Assembly (NCBI RefSeq): GCF_002368075.1
Contig: NZ_AP018314.1
Coordinates: 3,649,657 to 3,713,656, forward strand
Direction: 5' to 3'
DNA: 64,000 nucleotides
From: Sphaerospermopsis kisseleviana NIES-73
GTDB lineage: Bacteria > Cyanobacteriota > Cyanobacteriia > Cyanobacteriales > Nostocaceae
Shown piece by piece: positions 8,208 through 17,356 of this stretch. Under the pieces are notes generated by a model, which saw nothing but the letters and a program-made list of their open reading frames with translations, had not been told where the DNA came from and made no database searches. A program made the position numbers and the translations under genes. Positions within the stretch are counted from its first letter, which is position 1. Every line of letters begins with the position of its first letter.

Positions 8208-10274
8208 TCAACCAACCCTAATTCCCGTTTCTTGGTAATCTCCCATCCAAACATCTATTTTACCAACTTGAGTATAATTTGTATATTGATCATTCTTAGG
8301 AATATTCACAGTAAATTTTTGTAATCTACGCCAATCTGTTTCTGTAATATATTCTTTATTTTCCATTTCTACAATTAATTCTTCACTGTCTCCCCATTTA
8401 ACTACTACCGCTATTTGATGTTCATTATCAATTACTTTCACCGCTTTAGCAACTTCAGGAAAATCATACTTTTCTCTTAATTTTTGAATATCCACACCTC
8501 CATCATGATTCTGATTCAATAAATCACCAAAGTAAATCTTTATCAAAGATAAAATATCATCATTTATATCATATTTTTCTAAGATTTTTTTAGTAATACT
8601 TATTCCGTCTTTATATCCCGGTGGGTTGGCAGATGACATATTAAAAATGATTACATTACCTTGCTCCTGCTTTCCTTCTCTGTTACATCTTCCTGCTGCT
8701 TGAATGATAGAATCTAAAGGTGCAAGTTGACGGTATACTATGGGAAAATCCACATCAACACCAGCTTCAACTACTTGGGTACTAATTAAAAAACAAGGTT
8801 GTTCAGCTTTTAATAATTTTCGCACTTTGTCCAAAACTTGAGAACGATGATCAGGACACATCATAGAACTAAGATGAAAACAATGATCGGGAAATTTAGC
8901 AGATAATATTTCATATCCTGCCCTCGCTAATTTTTTGGTATTAACAATAATTAAGCCTTGATTTAATTTAGATGATTGAATGCTATCAACTAAATTTTTC
9001 CATTCCCAAATATCAGCAATATATTGATAATTAACACGGTTAAGTTGTTGAAATATTCTGCTGGTTTCAGTTTCAGGAATAATATCAACAACATCTGTTA
9101 AATCATCTTCATTAAGGTTGTGAAATGCTGGTTGGGTAGCACTCATTAAAACTATTGTACACCCCCAATCTGTGACTAATGTATTCAAAACATTTAATAT
9201 TGGCCGGACTAAATCACTAGGTATAGATTGAGATTCGTCTAATAAGATAACTTTATTAATTAAACCTTGTAATTTTCGGCATTTAGTAGGATGATTAGCA
9301 AATAAACTTTCATAAAATTGGACTCCACTGGTGACAATTACTGGTTTATCCCATCTTTCTGTATTTAATTTATAATCTTTGGTTTCTGCTAATTTTGGTT
9401 CATATCCTGAATGATGTTCTAATACTGCATTTTCTCCAAATAATTGCCGATAAACAGCAGCAGTTTGTTCAATAATACTTTTTAATGGTCCGACATAAAC
9501 TATTCCTGACATTTGATGTTTTTGACTGTGCAAATAAGCAAATCTCGCACTAGCAATGGTTTTACCAATTCCACAGGGTCCAGTTAATCTAAAAATTCCT
9601 TTGGGTAATTCACTTTTGTTGATACAATGTTGGGCAAAGACATTTCTAGCTTCACTAATCGCATTTGCTGATTGTGGAAACAAGGAATGAAGATTGAAAC
9701 TCATTTTGTTATATGCAGAAAGCTCCAAATCTTGTACATATATGGAGCTTTCACCTTTATTTTCAATATTTTCAAATTTGCGAGCGTCTAATCTGTCATT
9801 ATCAACTAAGACAGAAAATAACATTCTAACGGCAAATTCTCGCTGCAATTTAGGTAAATCAATATCTGGTAATTCTTGCGGTATAAAATCAGCTATTTCC
9901 TGTCTAGCTATTGCTAAACATTCCTCTAAACCTGCTGCTAATTGTTTATACTCACTACCTCTTAATCTCAACCTTTCTGATAAACCAGAATGATGGCCAG
10001 CGATGATATAAGCTATTGCGGGCGGTTCTTTTTTAGACATTTGTAAAGCTAAAACAGCACCGTGGGGAGAATGTACAACCCGCTTACCGTTATTTTGTAA
10101 GTATTCCTGCCATTTTTGCTGATATTTACCCAAATCATGCCATAAACCAGCATACTTGGCTACAGCTTGGAATTGTTGCGGTACAGCACTTGCAGACATT
10201 TCCGCAACATTCTGTAAATGTGCTGCTAGTAGTTGTTCTTTACAATCTGTAGTAATTCTTGCTAAGTATTTCAT
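8208..10274 (-). CDS. cas3: CRISPR-associated helicase-nuclease Cas3 (HD + DExD/H), type I-C
   Basis: A 688-residue protein. The N-terminal HD nuclease has LWHDLGKYQQKWQ, HSPHGAVLA and AGHHSGLSERL (about residues 44-120). The superfamily-2 helicase follows, with Walker A GPCGIGKT (about 232), motif II as DESQ, SATQP, and the C-terminal AGRCNREGKQ. Cas3 is recruited by the Cascade complex bound to target DNA and unwinds and degrades it. It is transcribed away from cas5-cas8c-cas7 across a 38-bp gap, so the divergent promoters must overlap. In standard I-C loci cas3 lies on the same strand as cas5. Confidence 0.95.
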   Translation of the reverse strand: MKYLARITTDCKEQLLAAHLQNVAEMSASAVPQQFQAVAKYAGLWHDLGKYQQKWQEYLQNNGKRVVHSPHGAVLALQMSKKEPPAIAYIIAGHHSGLSERLRLRGSEYKQLAAGLEECLAIARQEIADFIPQELPDIDLPKLQREFAVRMLFSVLVDNDRLDARKFENIENKGESSIYVQDLELSAYNKMSFNLHSLFPQSANAISEARNVFAQHCINKSELPKGIFRLTGPCGIGKTIASARFAYLHSQKHQMSGIVYVGPLKSIIEQTAAVYRQLFGENAVLEHHSGYEPKLAETKDYKLNTERWDKPVIVTSGVQFYESLFANHPTKCRKLQGLINKVILLDESQSIPSDLVRPILNVLNTLVTDWGCTIVLMSATQPAFHNLNEDDLTDVVDIIPETETSRIFQQLNRVNYQYIADIWEWKNLVDSIQSSKLNQGLIIVNTKKLARAGYEILSAKFPDHCFHLSSMMCPDHRSQVLDKVRKLLKAEQPCFLISTQVVEAGVDVDFPIVYRQLAPLDSIIQAAGRCNREGKQEQGNVIIFNMSSANPPGYKDGISITKKILEKYDINDDILSLIKIYFGDLLNQNHDGGVDIQKLREKYDFPEVAKAVKVIDNEHQIAVVVKWGDSEELIVEMENKEYITETDWRRLQKFTVNIPKNDQYTNYTQVGKIDVWMGDYQETGIRVG

Positions 10275-10312
10275 TTATAGTTATAATTGATGAAAAATTT
10301 TAAGTCTAGTTT

Positions 10313-10978
10313 ATGCAGTTAAAGTTATGGGGTGAATGGGCATTATTCACAAGGCCGGAGTTTAAAGCTGAACCGCACAGTTACAGGGTAATTCCCTTTA
10401 CTGCGGCTGTAGGTGTATTAGAGTCTATTTTCTGGAAACCAGAGATTAAATACAAGATTAATCACATCACGGTACTAAAGCCAATTAATACATTTACCAT
10501 CCAGCGTAACATGGTGCAGTCCAAACAAAGCTATAAAAATGCTAAAGATTGGATGAGAAATGATGGTATAGGGAGTTACACTGCTGTGGGCGATCGCGCT
10601 CAGAGAAATCATGTCATATTGCATGATGTGGCCTATATCGTGGATTTTAATTTTGATTTACAAACAGAGGAAGATTTATCTAATAAATATGCAGCACAAA
10701 TAAAGCGGAGAATTGAAAAAGGGCAATGTTTTAAACAACCCTATTTTGGATGTCGAGAATATATAGCCCATTTTTGTGTTCCTTCAGAAGAAGATCAACC
10801 AGCACCAGAGTTAAAAGGGGAAATAGATTTAGGTTTAATGCCTAAAAAAATGCACTTTATACCTGATCAAAAAGGTACAGTTTCTTGGCGTACTGCTCAA
10901 GGTTTTGTCAAAGGAAATGTAGTTACAGAATTTGCTCACTTTATAATGCGAGATGGGCGGTTATGTTGCAAGAATTAA
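10313..10978 (+). CDS. cas5c: Cas5 of type I-C (Cas5c/d), predicted crRNA-processing nuclease
   Basis: A 221-residue RAMP-fold protein starting MQLKLWGEWALFTRPEFKAE, the family-typical N-terminus. The segment DRAQRNHVILHDVAYIVDF and the glycine-containing KQPYFGCREYIAHF are also conserved in Cas5c/Cas5d. In type I-C systems Cas5 cuts the precursor crRNA because there is no Cas6. No cas6 is present here, which fits. The gene overlaps cas8c by 16 nt. Confidence 0.93.
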   Translation: MQLKLWGEWALFTRPEFKAEPHSYRVIPFTAAVGVLESIFWKPEIKYKINHITVLKPINTFTIQRNMVQSKQSYKNAKDWMRNDGIGSYTAVGDRAQRNHVILHDVAYIVDFNFDLQTEEDLSNKYAAQIKRRIEKGQCFKQPYFGCREYIAHFCVPSEEDQPAPELKGEIDLGLMPKKMHFIPDQKGTVSWRTAQGFVKGNVVTEFAHFIMRDGRLCCKN

Positions 10979-12630
10979 ATCAATTAGGAATTGCTTTAGA
11001 ACAGGATAATCAACTCACATCCATAGGATTTAGTGAATGTCTGTGTCATTGGCAAATTAATTTACCTTTAGGTAGTTTTCAAGTTTTAGAAACAGCAGCA
11101 ACCAAAGGTAAACCGAAATTTGGCAGAAAAATATTAGTACCAGATTTGCGGCGTAATGGCGATGAACCATTATTAATTGATGATGGGGGAGAATATGTTT
11201 TTGGTGCTGGTGATCGAGGTGGAAAACGGCATCAAATGTATTTACAACTTCTGGAAAGATGTTTACAAGAAACTAACCACGAAGCAGTTAAAGCAGTTTA
11301 TGATTTTGTTACTAACACCACTGTAGAAAAAATTACAGCCCAGCTAACAGAAATTTATCCACCAGCAGCTAATACAGCAGCTAATACAGATTGGTGTCGG
11401 GATAGATTTGTGTTTCTATTTGAAGGTAAACAAATCACCAAAATTTCCGTAGTTCAAAAATGGTGGTCTAATTATTATGGCAGTAAACAAGATACCGTTC
11501 ATGGAGTTTGTTTATTAACAGGTGAACAGACTTTAACAATGGGGCGAAAAATGCCCATGATGGTTAAAGGTGTACCTGGTGCTGCTACTTGTGGTGCTGC
11601 TATTAGTAGTTTTGATAAAAGTGCTTATCAATCTCACGGATGGGATGGAAATATTAACGCTCCCATTGGTTTTGAAAGTGCCGTTAGATTTCATAAATCT
11701 TTAGATTTTTTACTCAATAGTGACACCAATCGTTATAAATTAGGAGAGCAGATTTTTGTTTATTGGGGAGAAGAAGACGGGGAAGGTATTAATCCCGAAA
11801 TATGGGAAAATCCAGCTTTTGAATCTATCTTTGCTAGTCCCCATAGTCCGAAAAAATTTAATTTGGAGGATATTAAATCTAGTAAATTTTATTTAGCCAT
11901 TCTCAAAGGTAATAAAGGGAGAATTTCCGTTAGTGGTTGGAGTGAAGTTACTACCCACAAAATCAAAGATTCTATTGGGCAATTTATCCAATGTCAGCAA
12001 GTTAATGATTTGTCACCTAGTCCTATGTGGATGTTATGTAATAGTGCTTTTTTTAATCCTAGTAAAGAACATACAGACAGAATAGCAACAGCATTAATTA
12101 AAGCCGCTTTTTTAGGTGAAGCATTACCGGATGAATATGCTTACAGAATCATTGATAGGATATGTAGTGAAAAGGTGTTTCATGACTTTCCATCTAAATC
12201 TAAACAATCTCGATATTTTCCCAGACTGCAAGGTTTATTACTTTATTTAGCCACAAACAATATGAAATATCCCACAGGCGATCCAAAATTTGATACTGCT
12301 TACACTTTAGGCAGAATTGCATTTTTAATGCACCAATCACAAGTTAAAGCTCAAAATATGAGTGAAGATAATACTAATGTTATGCGTAGTTTAAAGACTT
12401 TATCTTCTACACCGACTCAAGTTTTTGCTCGGCTTTGTCATGGTTGTACTCATTATCATATAGAAAGTGATAATAGTGAATACATCAAAAAGTTACTAGC
12501 TGAAGAATTTGAAAACTTTGATATTTCCATATTGCCAGAAGTGCTAGATTTAAAATCTCAGGCTTTGTTTTTTCAAGGTTGGTGGCAAAAAAGAGCCGAG
12601 TTTTTTAAAAGTAAGGAAAAATCTGAGTAG
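10963..12630 (+). CDS. cas8c: Cas8c (Csd1), Cascade large subunit
   Basis: I choose the ATG at 10963, giving 555 residues beginning MLQELNQLGIALEQDNQL. The open frame extends 26 codons upstream inside cas5, but that extension is not family-like, and Csd1 proteins begin at this position. Recognisable segments are FGRKILVPDLRRNGDEPLL, DDGGEYVFG, VCLLTGEQ, GAATCGAAISSFDKSAYQSHG and the C-terminal LDLKSQALFFQGWWQKRAE. The protein recognises the PAM and anchors the crRNA in the I-C Cascade complex. The 16-nt overlap with cas5 suggests translational coupling. Confidence 0.93.
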   Translation: MLQELNQLGIALEQDNQLTSIGFSECLCHWQINLPLGSFQVLETAATKGKPKFGRKILVPDLRRNGDEPLLIDDGGEYVFGAGDRGGKRHQMYLQLLERCLQETNHEAVKAVYDFVTNTTVEKITAQLTEIYPPAANTAANTDWCRDRFVFLFEGKQITKISVVQKWWSNYYGSKQDTVHGVCLLTGEQTLTMGRKMPMMVKGVPGAATCGAAISSFDKSAYQSHGWDGNINAPIGFESAVRFHKSLDFLLNSDTNRYKLGEQIFVYWGEEDGEGINPEIWENPAFESIFASPHSPKKFNLEDIKSSKFYLAILKGNKGRISVSGWSEVTTHKIKDSIGQFIQCQQVNDLSPSPMWMLCNSAFFNPSKEHTDRIATALIKAAFLGEALPDEYAYRIIDRICSEKVFHDFPSKSKQSRYFPRLQGLLLYLATNNMKYPTGDPKFDTAYTLGRIAFLMHQSQVKAQNMSEDNTNVMRSLKTLSSTPTQVFARLCHGCTHYHIESDNSEYIKKLLAEEFENFDISILPEVLDLKSQALFFQGWWQKRAEFFKSKEKSE

Positions 12631-12657
12631 GTTGGGTTGAACAAAGTGAAACCCAAC
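12631..12657. repeat. Short palindrome in cas8c-cas7 gap
   Basis: GTTGGGTT at 12631-12638 pairs with AACCCAAC at 12650-12657 around an 11-base loop. The rest of the 185-bp gap to cas7 holds CTCTCC/GAGAG-type short repeats. The gap is long for an operon, so cas7 may have its own promoter or the hairpin may be a processing site. Confidence 0.6.
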
Positions 12658-12815
12658 AAATAATTGTCAATGTTAACCTCTCTTCAAACCGCTCTCCTAC
12701 TAAGAGAAAGGCTTTAAAAACCAGTTTTTATCTAATTCTTGTCCCCCTTCCCTCGTAGGGAAGAAGCTAGGGGTTAAGTCTTCAAACTATCAACAAATCA
12801 CAAGGAAAAAAAATC

Positions 12816-13700
12816 ATGACTGCACATTTAGACCCTACTAAAAAACACGATGCAATTTTATTATTTGATTGTTTGGATGGTAATCCCAATGGTGATCCCG
12901 ATGCCGGAAATCAACCAAGAATTGACCCTCAAACTAATCAAGGTTTAGTCACAGATGCCTGTTTAAAACGTAAGGTGAGAAATTATGTAGAGATGCTTGG
13001 TAAGGATGAACCAACACCAGAAAGATATAAAATATTTGTGGAAGAAGGAAGCGTATTAAATCAAAAAATCAGTCGCGCTTATACTGCTGTCGGTTTACCA
13101 CAAAAAGAAGGAACACCAGAACAACAATTACAGGTTGCTAAGTGGATGCAGCAGAATTTTTATGATTTAAGAATGTTTGGGGCGGTACTTTCTACTGGTT
13201 TAAAAGCTGGCCAGGTTTGGGGACCCGTACAAATTAGTTTTTCTCGTAGTATTGATCCGGTTTTTCCCCAATCTGTGAGTATTACTCGTTGTGCTGCAAC
13301 GGAAGAAAAAGAAAAAAAAGATGGTGTAAAAAAAGATAATAAAACTATGGGCAGAAAAGAGGTTTTACCCTATGGTTTATATAGGTCTTATGTTTTTTAT
13401 AATCCCCATTTGGCTTTGGCAGAAAAATCTGGTTGTGTGAATGAACGAGATTTAGACTTATTTTGGCAAGCTTTGATTAATGCTTGGGAGTTTGATCGTT
13501 CTTCAGCACGAGGTTTTATGGCTTGTCGTGGTTTGTATGTTTTTACTCATGCCAGTAAATATGGTAATGCTCCCGTTCATGAGTTATTTGATAAACTGCA
13601 AATTAAGTCTAATGTTGATGTACCCCGCAGTTTTGCTGATTATCAGGTTGACTTGGATGAGGTGTTACCTGATGGTGTGACTTTGACAAAGTTGGTTTGA
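12816..13700 (+). CDS. cas7c: Cas7 of type I-C (Csd2), Cascade backbone
   Basis: A 294-residue protein with the Csd2 signature LLFDCLDGNPNGDPDAG.QPRIDP near the start, followed by TDACLKRKVRNYV, and RMFGAVLSTGLKAGQVWGPVQ and LPYGLYRSYVF in the middle. Multiple copies coat the crRNA and set its spacing. AAGGA lies about 11 bases upstream of the ATG. The gene is directly followed by the CRISPR leader and array, where cas4, cas1 and cas2 would be expected in a complete I-C locus. Confidence 0.95.
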   Translation: MTAHLDPTKKHDAILLFDCLDGNPNGDPDAGNQPRIDPQTNQGLVTDACLKRKVRNYVEMLGKDEPTPERYKIFVEEGSVLNQKISRAYTAVGLPQKEGTPEQQLQVAKWMQQNFYDLRMFGAVLSTGLKAGQVWGPVQISFSRSIDPVFPQSVSITRCAATEEKEKKDGVKKDNKTMGRKEVLPYGLYRSYVFYNPHLALAEKSGCVNERDLDLFWQALINAWEFDRSSARGFMACRGLYVFTHASKYGNAPVHELFDKLQIKSNVDVPRSFADYQVDLDEVLPDGVTLTKLV

Positions 13701-13928
13701 AAATGCGCGGATGGGTGGGTGTTAAGTCGGAGTGATTATGACTAAGCTGGAAACTCTTGCACTGTCTAGTTTTTATCCGTTGGGTGTTGTCAACCACCCG
13801 CGCACCTTACGCTGTAAGGGTTTCGGCGTTTTTCGCTCTTGTGCTGTTCTCTGGAATGGGGTATTATTTTGGCATCCGCGCAAATCGTTGTGGAAATGTC
13901 CTATTTCTAAGGGTTTGCGCGATCGGCA
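13701..13928 (+). promoter_or_regulatory. CRISPR leader region
   Basis: This 228-bp non-coding stretch separates cas7 from the first repeat. The repeat at the far end of the array is degenerate, so this side is the leader and should hold the array promoter. It contains a GGGTGTTGTCAACCACCC inverted repeat and a GCGATCGG site next to repeat 1. No remnant of cas4, cas1 or cas2 could be read in any frame. Confidence 0.6.
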
Positions 13929-14555
13929 GTGACAATTACTAATTAAGGTAATTGAGGATTGAAACAACAGCCATATTAGCAAGAGGAGGTGGAAGTGCGG
14001 TGACAATTACTAATTAAGGTAATTGAGGATTGAAACGTCAAATATTGAGTGATCTGTGGCATAAAAGTCTTGTGACAATTACTAATTAAGGTAATTGAGG
14101 ATTGAAACACGGCTGCTGTTGCGAACAGCACTGAACCCCACAACAGGTGACAATTACTAATTAAGGTAATTGAGGATTGAAACCAAAGTGGAGTAAAAAC
14201 AGATATAAAAGTTCTGGAGTGACAATTACTAATTAAGGTAATTGAGGATTGAAACAAATATCAGCCCTATTTACCATGAACTATCAGCAATGTGACAATT
14301 ACTAATTAAGGTAATTGAGGATTGAAACATTTTTAAGCACTATTTCGTACATCTCCTTAGTGACAATTACTAATTAAGGTAATTGAGGATTGAAACGCAA
14401 CATCAACTAAAGCCTGAAGGCTGAAGTCATGTGACAATTACTAATTAAGGTAATTGAGGATTGAAACCCCCTTATTTTCTGACTCCAGAACAGCAAAAAG
14501 TAGGTGACAATTACTAATTAAGGTAATTGAGGATTGAAACATTAAGGATTGAAAC
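13929..14555 (+). CRISPR. CRISPR array, 9 full repeats of 37 bp, 8 spacers, one degenerate end repeat
   Basis: The repeats start GTGACAATTACTAATTAAGG and end GAGGATTGAAAC. They begin at 13929, 14000, 14072, 14147, 14219, 14292, 14360, 14431 and 14504. All nine look identical. The spacers are 34, 35, 38, 35, 36, 31, 34 and 36 bp. A partial repeat, ATTAAGGATTGAAAC, at 14541-14555 marks the leader-distal end. Within the repeat AATTAC pairs with GTAATT around an 8-base loop, the kind of stem that Cas5c or Cas6 cuts beside. ORFs drawn through the array are artefacts. Confidence 0.98.
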
Positions 14556-14589
14556 TAAACTAAAAGATAATGATTTTCACAATAAGAAA

Positions 14590-15408
14590 CTACACAGTAA
14601 TTGCAGATTGACATGACAAAAACCCATACCACTCATCTAAACCCACACCAGTAGTAGCAGAAACCTGAAAAATTTGTATTTTTGGGTTTACCTGTTTTGC
14701 ATATTCAATACATTTTTCTACATCAAACTGCAAATAGGGTAACAAATCAATTTTTGTAATAATCATAATGTCACTAGCGCGGAAAATATGAGGGTATTTA
14801 ATTGGTTTATCCTCCCCTTCCGTCACCGACAAAATGACAACCTTAGCCTGTTCACCTAAATCAAATAAAGCCGGACAAACTAAATTACCCACATTTTCAA
14901 TCATCACCACAGAATTTAATGGGGGGTTAAGTTCCTGTAAACCCTTTTCTATCATCGAAGCATCTAAATGACAACCTGTTCCGGTGTTAATTTGCACCAC
15001 TTTACAGCCTGTAGATTTAATTCTTTCTGCATCATTAGTAGTTTCTTGATCACCTTCAATGACGCTGATGTTTAACTTCTCTTTTAAATCATTAATAGTA
15101 CGAGTTAATAAAGTAGTTTTACCCGCACCAGGAGAACTCATTAAATTTAAAGCCAGGATATTTCTACCTTTAAACCAGCCTCGATTTTGAGCAGCTAATA
15201 AATTATTTTTACCTAAAATTTCCTGCTCTAAAGAGATAGTAGTATTATGAATTTTAGCGTGAACATTTGCAGGTGATTCATGGTGATGATGATCATGGGA
15301 ATGGGTAATTACAGTTCCATCGGGTAAAGTGTGAGTATGAGAATGTTGATTTTCCATGTTTGTAATAGTTGTATTGTTATCATCAGAACAGCCGCAGGTT
15401 ACACACAT
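14590..15408 (-). CDS. hypB: Hydrogenase nickel-incorporation GTPase HypB
   Basis: A 272-residue protein. An N-terminal Cys motif (CVTCGC, residues 2-7) and a His-rich nickel-binding stretch (about 22-43, with HSHDHHHH) precede a SIMIBI-type GTPase with P-loop SSPGAGKTT (about 91-99). HypB stores nickel and, with HypA, delivers it to the hydrogenase large subunit precursor using GTP hydrolysis. Its start overlaps the end of hypA by 10 bp, so translation is coupled. It is the last gene of the leftward hyp operon. Confidence 0.96.
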   Translation of the reverse strand: MCVTCGCSDDNNTTITNMENQHSHTHTLPDGTVITHSHDHHHHESPANVHAKIHNTTISLEQEILGKNNLLAAQNRGWFKGRNILALNLMSSPGAGKTTLLTRTINDLKEKLNISVIEGDQETTNDAERIKSTGCKVVQINTGTGCHLDASMIEKGLQELNPPLNSVVMIENVGNLVCPALFDLGEQAKVVILSVTEGEDKPIKYPHIFRASDIMIITKIDLLPYLQFDVEKCIEYAKQVNPKIQIFQVSATTGVGLDEWYGFLSCQSAITV

Positions 15409-15740
15409 AATTCTTCTACTTCAATTTCTTTAATGTTTAATTCTTGACCGGTTATTAAATCTAATTCTACACTACCACATTCACAAATTCCAAAGGGTTT
15501 ATCTACATAAAATGTATTACCACATTGGCGACATCTTGCCATGCCCGGTATTTCTAATATTTCTAATATTGCCCCTTCGACTATTGTACCTTGGGCGCAA
15601 ATATCAAAGCAAAATTTGATGGCATCGGGCATAATGGCGGATAGTTTGCCTATTTCTAATAAAACTCTTTGGACTTTTTTATTTTGGGCGTTTTCGCTAA
15701 CGATAGCGATGATGTTTTGAGTTATTCCTAGTTCGTGCAT
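15399..15740 (-). CDS. hypA: Hydrogenase nickel-incorporation protein HypA
   Basis: A 113-residue protein beginning MHELGITQ, where His2 is the nickel ligand of the family. Residues about 70-95 have a zinc site (CRQCG and CECGS). It hands nickel to HupL together with HypB. It overlaps hypB by 10 bp, and 61 bp separate it from hypE. Confidence 0.95.
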   Translation of the reverse strand: MHELGITQNIIAIVSENAQNKKVQRVLLEIGKLSAIMPDAIKFCFDICAQGTIVEGAILEILEIPGMARCRQCGNTFYVDKPFGICECGSVELDLITGQELNIKEIEVEELCV

Positions 15741-15801
15741 TTTGAGGTGACTGGGGACTGGGGACTGGGAAGAAATTAACCAATAACTAAATAACTAATG
15801 A

Positions 15802-16920
15802 CTAACATATTCTAGGAAGTTGATCACCTACTAGCATATCTACTATTCTTTCTGCACCAAATGCTGTTTTTAATAATACTATTCCTGGGGGTTGGGGGAG
15901 AATTTCACCAATAATTGCTGCTTGTTTTCCGGCTGGGTGATTTTGCATTGTTGATAATATTAACTCGGCTTTTTCTTTGGGTGCAATTATAACTAATTTG
16001 CCTTCGTTGGCTAAATATAAAGGATCTAAACCTAAAATTTCACACATTCCATTTACTTCTTCTCGTACAGGAATGGCTTTTTCATTAATACTAATTCCCA
16101 CATTGGCAGTTTGGGCAAATTCATTTAATACTGTGGCTAAACCTCCTCTGGTTGCATCTCGCATAGCTTTAATTCCTGGGCAAACATTAATAATTTCGGC
16201 GACTAATTCATGTAATGGTTGACAGTCACTTTCTATATCTGTTTCTAATGCTAATTCTCCCCTAGCAATTAAAATAGCAGCACCATGATTTCCTATTTCG
16301 CCGTTAATAATTACCACATCACCGGGTTGAATATTGCGGGGAGAAATATCAATTCCTGAAGGAATAATACCAATACCCGCAGTATTTATAAAGAGTTTAT
16401 CAGCACAACCACGATGGACGACTTTAGTATCTCCCGTCACTATTTGTACCCCTGCTTTTTGGGCGGCATCTTGCATACTAAAAACAACTTTTCTTAAAGT
16501 TTCTAACTCCAAACCCTCCTCTAAAATCATACTACAAGTAAGATATAAAGGTTTCGCACCACTCACCGCTAAATCATTAATAGTGCCATTAACCGCCAAC
16601 TCCCCAATATTTGAACCAGGGAAAAACAACGGATCAACCACATAGGAATCAGTAGTAAAAGCTAACCTATTTCCTAATAGAGAAAGTTGAGATAAATCAA
16701 AACTCGCTTGGTCTTCCAACTGTGATAAAATCGGATTATCAAAACTACTAACAAACACATCATTAATTAAATCTCTCATAGCCTTACCACCACTACCATG
16801 AGATAAATTAATGTGAGTATCTTTCACCTTATTAGCACGACGGCGCACCTGTTCAATTTTTTGAAATAGCGGATTTTTAACTTCTTGATTATTGTAAACT
16901 TCCATATTAAACATCTTCAT
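15802..16920 (-). CDS. hypE: HypE, carbamoyl dehydratase for hydrogenase CN ligand
   Basis: A 372-residue PurM-like protein with HGSGGKAMRDLI near residue 42 and the DATRGGLATVLNEFA segment. It ends in PRIC, so the C-terminal cysteine (C372) that carries the thiocarbamate and then thiocyanate is present. It dehydrates the carbamoyl group received from HypF to make the cyanide ligands of the NiFe centre. Several in-frame starts exist. The GSGG core begins near residue 42, so a start a few codons later is possible. Confidence 0.95.
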   Translation of the reverse strand: MKMFNMEVYNNQEVKNPLFQKIEQVRRRANKVKDTHINLSHGSGGKAMRDLINDVFVSSFDNPILSQLEDQASFDLSQLSLLGNRLAFTTDSYVVDPLFFPGSNIGELAVNGTINDLAVSGAKPLYLTCSMILEEGLELETLRKVVFSMQDAAQKAGVQIVTGDTKVVHRGCADKLFINTAGIGIIPSGIDISPRNIQPGDVVIINGEIGNHGAAILIARGELALETDIESDCQPLHELVAEIINVCPGIKAMRDATRGGLATVLNEFAQTANVGISINEKAIPVREEVNGMCEILGLDPLYLANEGKLVIIAPKEKAELILSTMQNHPAGKQAAIIGEILPQPPGIVLLKTAFGAERIVDMLVGDQLPRIC

Positions 16921-16995
16921 CTTATAAACTTCTTAACTTAAAAATTTTTCTTTTCTTCCTTTGTGTACTTTGCGTACTTTGCGGTTAGAAAAAAA

Positions 16996-17031
16996 TGAAT
17001 TGGTGCGTTACGACAACGCCAACGCACCCTA
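16996..17031. repeat. Short palindrome between hypE and tautomerase genes
   Basis: GGTGCGTT is followed 11 bases later by AACGCACC, forming a stem-loop between the tautomerase gene and hypE. It is a common cyanobacterial intergenic palindrome. In this operon it could slow or process the transcript. Confidence 0.55.
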
Positions 17032-17035
17032 CAAA

Positions 17036-17251
17036 TTACCTCCCAGTTTCTTCATGTCTTCCAGCGTGTTTATCAGAATGTAAAACACCACCAACCGCCC
17101 AGTTATCCCGTTCAAATTCATCAATGTGAACAGTGATCCATTCCGGTTTTGTACCTAAAGCAGAAACTAAAGCATCTGTGACAGCTTGCGCTAGTTTCCG
17201 CTTCTTTTCTATAGAGTGTCCTTTGGCAATTTGCACAGTTACAAATGGCAT
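17036..17251 (-). CDS. 4-oxalocrotonate tautomerase-like small protein in hyp operon
   Basis: A 71-residue protein beginning MPFVTVQIAKGHSIEKKRKL. Removal of Met leaves the N-terminal proline that is the catalytic base of the tautomerase superfamily. The following pattern (TDALVSALG.KPEWITVHIDE) also fits. Its substrate is unknown. The Nostoc extended hyp operon has the same gene between hypD and hypE (asr0697, from memory), so the placement is conserved and suggests a role tied to hydrogenase maturation or heterocyst metabolism. Confidence 0.9.
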   Translation of the reverse strand: MPFVTVQIAKGHSIEKKRKLAQAVTDALVSALGTKPEWITVHIDEFERDNWAVGGVLHSDKHAGRHEETGR

Positions 17252-17356
17252 AATAATTTACCTTTAATCTACAACTTATAAGATCCCCGACTTCTTTTTT
17301 ATATTCTCTATAAATGAATACATTTATTAAAATAAATCAGGGACTTATGTGAGGTT

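Noticed and set aside
13976..14257. 93-codon minus-strand ORF
   Set aside because: It is made of CRISPR repeats and spacers read backwards, with the repeat translated four times over.
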